Shown: in pieces, positions 16,293 to 21,779 of the stretch
How the letters are laid out: every line of letters starts with the position of its first letter
Position numbering within the stretch: the stretch's first letter is position 1
DNA from: Acidimicrobiia bacterium
GTDB taxonomy: Bacteria > Actinomycetota > Acidimicrobiia > Acidimicrobiales > Ilumatobacteraceae
NCBI GenBank assembly: GCA_013811855.1
Contig: JACCUL010000550.1
Location: forward strand, 1-21,779
Length of the DNA stretch: 21,779 bases
Reading direction: 5' to 3'
Notes under the pieces: generated by a model
Databases searched by the model: none
The model's input: the letters and a program-made list of their open reading frames with translations, nothing else
What the model was told of the DNA's origin: nothing
Made by a program: the position numbers and the translations under genes

Positions 16293-17429
16293 GTCCGCCC
16301 GGTCACCCTCGCCCGCCACGACCTCGTCCATCCCGACGGGCGAGCCTTCCACCTCTACGGCCACATCGCCGACGAGACGGTCGGGGAGTTGGCCCGCCAA
16401 CCGGCCGACAACGGTCACGACCCGTCGCACCTGCACCGCCGGTTCGATCGGCTGACCGCGACGTGGGTGCTGGTGTCGCCGACGCGCAACGTCCGTCCGA
16501 GCGCCGCGGTCAACGGTGAGCAGGCGCCGAGCTGTCCACTGTGCCCGGGCGGTGGCGAGCTGCCTGGCATGTTCGACGTCGCCGTCTTCGACAACCGGTT
16601 CCCGTCGCTGTCGCCGTTCGCTCCCGACGTTTCGGGTGCTCTGGTGGCGTCGTCGCACGGCCGGTGCGAGGTCGTGGTCTACACGCCAGAGCACGTCGTC
16701 GGCATCGGCGACCTGTCACCGCAGCAGTTCGCCGACGTGATCGCGGTTTGGCGGGACCGCGCCGCAGCGTTGTGGGCCGAGGGCCACGCGTACGTGATGG
16801 CGTTCGAGAACCACGGCAACGACGTCGGCGCGACGCTGGCTCACCTCCACGGGCAGATCTACGCGCTCGATCATCTGCCGCCGGTGATCGAGAACAAGCT
16901 GGCCGCCCACCGGGACCACCGTCGAACCGACGGGACGTGCCTCGGGTGCACGTTGGTGCTCGACGACGGCGTCAGCGGGCGGGTGATCCACGACACCGAG
17001 CACTTCGTCACGGCCGTGCCGTTCGCCGCCCGCTGGCCGCTGGAGGTCCACGTGCGGGCCAAGCACCACGGCGTGGGCCGGCTGGCCGATCTGGACGATG
17101 CGGCCGCGCTCGACCTCGTGCAGTCACTCTCGGAGGTGGTGCGCAGTTACGACGCGATGTGGGACTTCGCGCTGCCGTACCTGATGTGCGTGCAGGAAGC
17201 ACCGGCGGCCGGGCACGGTCAGGTCGAGGACTGGCACCTGCACGTCGAGCTGCTGCCGCCACACCGCAACGCGGCCCGCCTGAAGGTGCGGGCCAGTGTC
17301 GAGACGGCCCTCGGCGTCTTCATCAACGACACGGTGCCCGAGGACATCGCCACCACGCTCGCCGCCGTTGAGGCACCGGCGCTCGACTGGTCGGGCGTCC
17401 GGATGCGGACGATCACCGGCCCGGCGTGA
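16284..17429 (+). CDS. galT: Galactose-1-phosphate uridylyltransferase
   Basis: The 381-residue enzyme swaps UMP between UDP-glucose and galactose-1-phosphate, giving glucose-1-phosphate and UDP-galactose (Leloir pathway). Zn-site cysteines are in SCPLCPGG (Cys84, Cys87). The active-site HxHGQ is VGATLAHLHGQIYAL (His187 and His189), where most relatives have His-Pro-His. VFDNRFPSLSPF and the C-terminal WHLHVELLPPHR are also typical. The form resembles the actinobacterial GalT group more than E. coli GalT. The GTG at 16284 was chosen over upstream codons because it overlaps the mini-ORF stop (GTGA), has GGGGAA about 9 bases upstream, and begins the homologous part. The stop overlaps galK as GTGA. 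galE, needed to recycle UDP-galactose, is not in the window. Confidence 0.93.
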   Translation: MSAVRPVTLARHDLVHPDGRAFHLYGHIADETVGELARQPADNGHDPSHLHRRFDRLTATWVLVSPTRNVRPSAAVNGEQAPSCPLCPGGGELPGMFDVAVFDNRFPSLSPFAPDVSGALVASSHGRCEVVVYTPEHVVGIGDLSPQQFADVIAVWRDRAAALWAEGHAYVMAFENHGNDVGATLAHLHGQIYALDHLPPVIENKLAAHRDHRRTDGTCLGCTLVLDDGVSGRVIHDTEHFVTAVPFAARWPLEVHVRAKHHGVGRLADLDDAAALDLVQSLSEVVRSYDAMWDFALPYLMCVQEAPAAGHGQVEDWHLHVELLPPHRNAARLKVRASVETALGVFINDTVPEDIATTLAAVEAPALDWSGVRMRTITGPA

Positions 17430-18460
17430 GCGCAGCGAGCGCCGCCGGGGTCGTGGCCACGGCTCCCGGGCGGGTCAACATCATCGGCGACCACACCGAT
17501 CACACCGGCGGGTTCTGCCTGCCGATGGCGATCGACCGTTGGATCACCGTCACCGGCGTGACGGTGCCCGGCCGGACCGATGTGCGCCTGTCCAGTGCCG
17601 ACGAGCCCGCCGAGGCGGTCGTGCCGCTGGACGTCGTCGTCCCGGATCAGACCGAGCCGGCGTGGGGGCGGTACGTCGCCGCGGTCGTCCAGCAACTGCG
17701 TCCTGTCGCAGGGTTCGTCGGCACGGTGCGTTCCACGATCCCGGCCGGCATGGGGCTGTCGTCGAGCGCGGCGCTGGAGGTGGCGTGCGCGCTGGCCCTC
17801 GGTGCCGAGACCTCGGACCCGGTCGCCCTGGCCCGCCTGTGCCAGGCCGCCGAGCATTCCGCTCGCGGGGTGCCGACGGGGATCCTTGATCAGATCTCCT
17901 CGATCGGCGGCGTCGCCGGGCACGCCTTGCTCCTCGACTGCCACGCGGTCACCGTCCGCGCCGTGGCCCTGCCCCCGTCCGATGAGGTGGCGTGGATGGT
18001 CGTCTCGACCGGAACGCGATCACTCGAGCACTCGGGCTACACGATGCGCACCCGTGAGCTGGCCCGGGCCGAAGGCGAGATCGGCCCCCTGCGGCTAGCC
18101 GACGAGGACACGGTGTCGACCATCGCCGATCCGGTCGTGCGGGCACGAGCGCGACACGTCGTGACCGAGAACGCTCGGGTCCACGCCTTCGCCGCCGCGA
18201 TCACGGCCGGTGATGTCGTCACCGCGGGGCGCCTGATGGACGAGAGCCACGTCAGCCTGCGCGACGACTTCGAGTCGTCGACCCGCGCCGTCGACGAGCT
18301 GTGGGGGGAGCTGGTCTCGTCTCCGGCCGTGCTCGGGGCCCGCATCACGGGCGGGGGTTGGGGCGGCGCCGTGATCGCTCTGTGCCGTGCCGGCACGTCG
18401 CCGGCCGTCCCGGGGTGGGAGGTCCGCCCCGTCGACGGCGCCAGTCGGCACGTCGGGTGA
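17426..18460 (+). CDS. galK: Galactokinase
   Basis: The 344-residue GHMP kinase makes galactose-1-phosphate from galactose and ATP. Motif 1 is APGRVNIIGDHTDHTGGF, motif 2 (ATP loop) is IPAGMGLSSSAALEVA, the catalytic Asp is in GILDQISS (Asp155) and motif 3 is ARITGGGWGGAVIAL. The galactokinase signature normally reads GEHTDY; here it is GDHTDH, with Asp replacing the Glu that contacts galactose O6 in characterised enzymes. The context (galT directly upstream with GTGA overlap, alpha- and beta-galactosidases nearby) still makes galactose the best substrate. The N-terminus MSAASAAG comes from GTGAGCGCAGCGAGC, a variant of the junction motif seen at 11971 and 16162. It is the last clearly coupled gene; glgC follows after 58 bases. 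Confidence 0.9.
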   Translation: MSAASAAGVVATAPGRVNIIGDHTDHTGGFCLPMAIDRWITVTGVTVPGRTDVRLSSADEPAEAVVPLDVVVPDQTEPAWGRYVAAVVQQLRPVAGFVGTVRSTIPAGMGLSSSAALEVACALALGAETSDPVALARLCQAAEHSARGVPTGILDQISSIGGVAGHALLLDCHAVTVRAVALPPSDEVAWMVVSTGTRSLEHSGYTMRTRELARAEGEIGPLRLADEDTVSTIADPVVRARARHVVTENARVHAFAAAITAGDVVTAGRLMDESHVSLRDDFESSTRAVDELWGELVSSPAVLGARITGGGWGGAVIALCRAGTSPAVPGWEVRPVDGASRHVG

Positions 18461-18503
18461 CTGTTGCATCGAGGGCGCCGGGGCGGTGCTCCTCAGCGCG
18501 CCG

Positions 18504-18509
18504 TAGTGT
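18504..18509 (+). promoter_or_regulatory. Candidate -10 element for glgC
   Basis: TAGTGT (TANNNT type) ends 9 bases before the glgC ATG. No Shine-Dalgarno sequence is present in the 58-base gap after galK, which fits a leaderless or very short-leader transcript in addition to read-through from galK. No -35 at proper spacing was found. Confidence 0.35.
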
Positions 18510-18518
18510 TCGGCGGCG

Positions 18519-19742
18519 ATGGCCGCCGCTGAACCGAACGTCCTCGTCATCGTCCTGGCCGGCGGGGAGGGCAAGCGGCTGCTGCCCCTGACCAACGACC
18601 GGGCCAAACCGGCCGTGCCGTTCGGCGGCTGCTACCGCCTCATCGACTTCGCGCTGTCCAACTTCGCCAACGCCCGCTACCTGAAGATCGTCGTCCTCAC
18701 CCAGTACAAGAGCCACAGCCTCGACCGGCACATCAGCCAGGCGTGGCGGTTCTCGACCCTGCTCGACGACTACGTCACGCCGGTGCCGGCCCAGATGCGG
18801 CGGGGGCCGTTCTGGTTCCAGGGCTCGGCCGACGCCATCTACCAGAACCTCAACCTCATCCACGACGAGAACCCCGACATCGTCTGCGTGTTCGGCGCCG
18901 ACCACATCTACCGCATGGATCCCCGCCAGATGGTCGAGCACCACGAGGCCGTCGGCGCCGGCGTGACCGTCGCCGCCATCCCCGTGCCGCGCCACGAGGC
19001 CCGCGAGTTCGGCGTCATCGAGGTCGACGACCAGGGCCGCATCCTCGCCTTCCACGAGAAGGTCGATGATCCCCCGACGATGCCGGGCGACGACAGCCGG
19101 TGCCTGGCGTCGATGGGCAACTACGTGTTCGACACGTCGACACTGATCGATGTCGTCACGCCGCAGGACGACACGTACACCGACCTCGGCGGACATGTCA
19201 TCCCGGCGCTGACCCGCCAGGGCGTGGCCCACGCCTACGACTTCTCGACGAACATCGTCCCCGGCCAGGACGAGCGCGAGCGGGGCTACTGGCGCGACGT
19301 CGGGACGCTCGACGCCTACTACCACGCCAACATGGACCTGATCGCCCCGCACCCGGTGTTCAACCTCTACAACGAGAGGTGGCCGGTGTACACGCACCGC
19401 GGCGCCGACCCGCCGGCCAAGGTGTCACGGGGCCCGGGCGGCGAACCGTCGTACGTCGACGGCAGCCTGATGTGCGAGGGGTCGATCATCTCCGGCGCCC
19501 ACCTGGAGCGCTCGATCGTCGGGCCCGGCGTCTACGTCGAGCACGACGCCCACGTGACTGACTCCATCCTCTTCCCCGGCGTGCGCGTCGGCGCCGGCGC
19601 CCGCCTGCACCGCTGCATCGTCGACAAGAACGTCCAGATCCCCGAGTGGACCCGCGTCGGCCTCGACGGGGGCGACGACCGCGAGCGCTTCGCGGTCAGC
19701 GACGAGGGCATCGTCGTGATCGAGAAGGACCGGAAGTTCTGA
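18519..19742 (+). CDS. glgC: Glucose-1-phosphate adenylyltransferase (ADP-glucose pyrophosphorylase)
   Basis: The 407-residue enzyme makes ADP-glucose from glucose-1-phosphate and ATP, the committed step of glycogen synthesis. Visible motifs are the nucleotide loop LAGGEGKRLLPLT, then RAKPAVPFGGCYRLIDFALS, CVFGADHIYRMDPRQM, EFGVIEVDDQGRI, FHEKVDDPP (Lys181 at the glucose-1-phosphate site) and RDVGTLDAYYHANMDL. A left-handed beta-helix end follows, with ISGAHLERSIVGPGVYVE. The length is normal for actinobacterial GlgC. It lies after galK on the same strand, so glucose-1-phosphate from GalT could be fed straight into glycogen. Its usual partner glgA is at the other edge of the locus. The stop lies only 4 bases from the stop of the convergent oxidoreductase gene. 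Confidence 0.95.
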   Translation: MAAAEPNVLVIVLAGGEGKRLLPLTNDRAKPAVPFGGCYRLIDFALSNFANARYLKIVVLTQYKSHSLDRHISQAWRFSTLLDDYVTPVPAQMRRGPFWFQGSADAIYQNLNLIHDENPDIVCVFGADHIYRMDPRQMVEHHEAVGAGVTVAAIPVPRHEAREFGVIEVDDQGRILAFHEKVDDPPTMPGDDSRCLASMGNYVFDTSTLIDVVTPQDDTYTDLGGHVIPALTRQGVAHAYDFSTNIVPGQDERERGYWRDVGTLDAYYHANMDLIAPHPVFNLYNERWPVYTHRGADPPAKVSRGPGGEPSYVDGSLMCEGSIISGAHLERSIVGPGVYVEHDAHVTDSILFPGVRVGAGARLHRCIVDKNVQIPEWTRVGLDGGDDRERFAVSDEGIVVIEKDRKF

Positions 19743-19746
19743 CCGA

Positions 19747-20688
19747 TCAGGTGCCGGTGAGTGCCTCGACGACCGGGGCGAACACCTCGACCTCGTCGCC
19801 GCCGATGATCACGTAGCTGAAGCCGAGCTCCTCACGGCGTTGCACGAGCTGTTCGGTGATCGCCGCCGTGCTGCCGATCAGCGCGAACGGCGACGCCGCC
19901 ACCATCGCCGGATCGACGCCGACGAAGCCGGCCACCTGGTCGAGCGTCGCCTCGCGATCATCGGTGACGCTGACGAAGAACGTCCGGATGTTGAGCTCGA
20001 TGTCGCCGACGCGGTCGCCGGCGGCTTGGCGCACCCAGTTGAGCCGTTCGACGACGGCCTCGAAGGTCATCGTGGCGATCGCCTCGGGCCCGACGACGCC
20101 GGCGTGGAGCGAACCGTTGATGCCGACGATGTCGGCCTCCCGGGCGGCGATGCCGAGCATCCGCCGGCCCCCGCCGCCGATCAGCACCGTCGGGTGCGGG
20201 CGCTGCAACGGCTTGGGCTGCCCGTCGTAGTCGGTGATCCGGTAGTGCTGGCCCTCGATCGAGAACGCGCCGTCGCCCATCGCGCCCTTGATGACGGCGA
20301 GGCCTTCCTCGAAGCGGTCGATGCGCACGCCGGGGCGGTCGTAGGGGATGCCCGCTGAGGTGTAGTCGCTCTCCATCCAGCCGGCGCCCAGGCCGATGTC
20401 GACCCGGCCGCCGCTCAGGACGTCGAGCGTCGCCAGCTCCTTGGCCAGCACGACCGGGTGGCGGTAGTCGTTGTCGAACACGAGGGCGCCGATGCGCACC
20501 CGCTCGGTCGCCGCCGCCACCACGGCCAGCGCCGGCATTGGTGCGAGTTGGTCCGAGAAGTGGTCGGGCATCGTGATCGTGGCGTAGCCGAGCTCCTCGA
20601 TGCGGCGGGCCTGTTCGACCCACCGCGTCGCGTCGGGTGGCCCGGAGAGCTGGACGCCGAAGCGGAACGGTCGCGTGGTTGCGGTCAC
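19747..20688 (-). CDS. LLM-class F420-dependent oxidoreductase (TIGR03621-like)
   Basis: The 313-residue luciferase-like TIM-barrel protein begins with the strand FRFGVQLSGPPDATRWVEQA. ELGYATITMPDHFSDQLAPM, VRIGALVFDNDYRHPVVLAK, GGRVDIGLGAGWMESDYTSA, HPTVLIGGGGRRML and the end GFSYVIIGGDEVEVFAPVVE follow. The PDHF motif and GAGWMESDY are typical of the actinobacterial F420 subgroup described from mycobacteria (MSMEG_2516 type). The substrate is unknown. It differs clearly from the oxidoreductase at 3059-3922, so the two are not a recent duplication. The GTG at 20688 has no Shine-Dalgarno sequence. The gene diverges from the penicillin-binding protein gene over 86 bases. Use of F420 is inferred from family. 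Confidence 0.85.
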   Translation of the reverse strand: MTATTRPFRFGVQLSGPPDATRWVEQARRIEELGYATITMPDHFSDQLAPMPALAVVAAATERVRIGALVFDNDYRHPVVLAKELATLDVLSGGRVDIGLGAGWMESDYTSAGIPYDRPGVRIDRFEEGLAVIKGAMGDGAFSIEGQHYRITDYDGQPKPLQRPHPTVLIGGGGRRMLGIAAREADIVGINGSLHAGVVGPEAIATMTFEAVVERLNWVRQAAGDRVGDIELNIRTFFVSVTDDREATLDQVAGFVGVDPAMVAASPFALIGSTAAITEQLVQRREELGFSYVIIGGDEVEVFAPVVEALTGT

Positions 20689-20705
20689 GGCGGCGGAGGT
20701 TACGT

Positions 20706-20764
20706 GCTACCTGGGTTCCCCGGCACCGTGATGACCGGTCGGGAAACGGGGGCGCAGGTAGCGT
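20706..20764. promoter_or_regulatory. Divergent promoter region with CAGGTAGC inverted repeat
   Basis: GCTACCTG (20706-20713) and its reverse complement CAGGTAGC (20755-20762) are the arms of an 8-bp perfect inverted repeat, one arm just upstream of each divergent gene. On the plus strand the arm runs into TAGCGT (20759-20764), a TANNNT -10 that ends 10 bases before the GTG chosen for the penicillin-binding protein. On the minus strand the same position reads TAGCAC, a poorer -10. Confidence 0.4.
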
Positions 20765-20774
20765 GATCGGCACT

Positions 20775-21779
20775 GTGCGCCAACTGTCCTGGATCGCCCG
20801 GCTGGCGCTCGTCGTGGCGGCGGGGGCACTGCTGACGACGGGTGTGGTCGTTGGCATCGCCCCGCGCGTCTGGCATGCGACGAACGCCCACGATGAGCGG
20901 CCCGTGGCGCTGCCAGCCTTTGCGCCGCTGGCGCAGCGGTCCTACGTGTACGACGTCGCCGGCAACGAGATCGCCGTGTTCGAGCAGGAGAACAGCCAGC
21001 CGATCGAGCTCGACGACGTCCCGCGCCGGGTGATCAAGGCCTTTCTCGCCGTCGAGGACGCCGCCTTCTACGAGCACGACGGCGTCAACGTGCGCAGCTT
21101 CATCCGGGCGACGCTGTCCAACTTCGCCTCCGACGCACCGCAGCAGGGCGCGTCGACGATCACGATGCAGGTCGTCAAGAACGACTTCCTCGGCGGGCTC
21201 GAGCGCGACGGTCGCTACAAGCTGTTGCAGGTCCACTACGCGCTGCTGCTCGAGCGGGCCTACAGCAAGGAGGTCATCCTCCAGCGCTACTTGAACACCG
21301 TGTTCTTCGGCAACAACGCGTACGGCATCCAGGCCGGCGCCGAGACCTACTTCGGCAAGACGACCGGCGAGCTGACGTTCACGGAGGCGGCGTTCCTGGC
21401 CGGGCTGGTGCGGTCACCGTCGGGCTACGACCCGATCAATGAGCCCGAGCGCAGCCGCGCCCGCTTCGCCCAGGTGCTCGATCGCCTCGTCGACGAGGGC
21501 TACTACACGGAGCGCCAAGCCGAGCGCATCGGTGACGACTTCGTGCTGCCCGAGCGGGTCACCACGATCCCGGAGCGGGCCAACGTTCGCACGTACTACA
21601 CCGAGGCGCTGCGCGACTACCTGCTGAACCGCTCCGACATCCTCGGCGAGACCCCTGAGGAGCGCTCCTCGGTCCTGTACCGCGGTGGCCTGCGCATCCA
21701 CACGACGTTGGACCCGGTGCTCCAGCTGCACGCCGAGAACGCCCGCAACATCGTGCCCGACACGCCCCAGGGCTTCGAC
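20775..21779 (+). CDS. Class A penicillin-binding protein, transglycosylase part (3' truncated by window)
   Basis: 335 residues are visible and the frame is open at the window edge. A short cytoplasmic start and one transmembrane anchor (about residues 7-30) precede a GT51 peptidoglycan glycosyltransferase domain. Motif 1 is AVEDAAFYEHDGV (catalytic Glu94), motif 2 is QGASTITMQVVKN, motif 4 is RYLNTVFFGNNAYGIQAGAE and motif 5 is EAAFLAGLVRSPSGYDP. Motif 3, normally RKxxE, reads YKLLQ at 148-152, so the second catalytic Glu is replaced by Gln. Motif 2 has Met where TITQQ is usual. A transpeptidase domain is expected beyond the edge but not seen. The GTG at 20775 fits the -10 at 20759; a GTG at 20763 in the same frame is the alternative. 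The product would polymerise glycan strands at the outer membrane face if the altered motif permits. Confidence 0.88.
   Translation, partial: MRQLSWIARLALVVAAGALLTTGVVVGIAPRVWHATNAHDERPVALPAFAPLAQRSYVYDVAGNEIAVFEQENSQPIELDDVPRRVIKAFLAVEDAAFYEHDGVNVRSFIRATLSNFASDAPQQGASTITMQVVKNDFLGGLERDGRYKLLQVHYALLLERAYSKEVILQRYLNTVFFGNNAYGIQAGAETYFGKTTGELTFTEAAFLAGLVRSPSGYDPINEPERSRARFAQVLDRLVDEGYYTERQAERIGDDFVLPERVTTIPERANVRTYYTEALRDYLLNRSDILGETPEERSSVLYRGGLRIHTTLDPVLQLHAENARNIVPDTPQGFD

Noticed and set aside
18457..18591. GTGA overlap at the galK stop as a third bridging mini-ORF
   Set aside because: The frame runs past the glgC start and ends inside glgC (18591) without a coupled stop, so it does not share the bridging pattern.

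Overview
The window is GC-rich DNA packed with short-gapped or overlapping genes. Many starts are GTG, and two encoded proteins are F420-type luciferase-like oxidoreductases. Together with a twin-arginine lipoprotein and several candidate leaderless promoters (TAGYGT-type -10 close to the start codon), this points to an actinobacterium. The style fits Acidimicrobiia such as Ilumatobacter relatives, but that placement is inference from gene style and not from a marker gene.

Left part (1-3922): the N-terminus of a PhoX-like secreted phosphatase (minus strand, cut by the window edge), a broken secreted HNH/DUF1524 nuclease gene carrying a nonsense codon and a frameshift, a DUF1353 protein with a membrane tail, a DUF1269 protein, and a luciferase-like oxidoreductase. 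These look like housekeeping or accessory genes without an obvious shared task.

Central part (3983-19742): a coherent galactoside locus. A DeoR-type repressor gene sits at a divergent promoter region. To its left run deoR, an MsmK/UgpC-type ABC ATPase and lacZ (GH2 beta-galactosidase). To its right run a TAT-lipoprotein sugar-binding protein, two permeases, a GH36 alpha-galactosidase, galT and galK, followed by glgC. glgA lies convergent to lacZ at the far left. Neither glycosidase has a visible signal peptide, so intact alpha- and beta-galactosides are probably imported and split in the cytoplasm. Galactose then goes through GalK and GalT to glucose-1-phosphate, and GlgC and GlgA can turn that into ADP-glucose and glycogen. 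galE and galM are not in the window.

The most unusual structure is in the right-hand operon. Two apparently non-coding gaps (between the permeases, and between the alpha-galactosidase and galT) are each filled exactly by a mini-ORF of 31 or 41 codons. Each mini-ORF overlaps both the upstream stop and the downstream start by 4 bases (ATGA or GTGA). The two gaps share sequence in inverted orientation, carry direct repeats at their ends, and one holds a 15-bp perfect inverted repeat. They look like small repeat elements that entered start/stop junctions while keeping translational coupling intact.

Right end (19747-21779): a second F420-type oxidoreductase, convergent to glgC, and a divergent class A penicillin-binding protein cut by the window edge. 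The transglycosylase domain of the latter departs from consensus at a catalytic motif. No tRNA, rRNA, CRISPR array, transposase or convincing intrinsic terminator was seen, and no stretch longer than about 205 bases lacks a gene.
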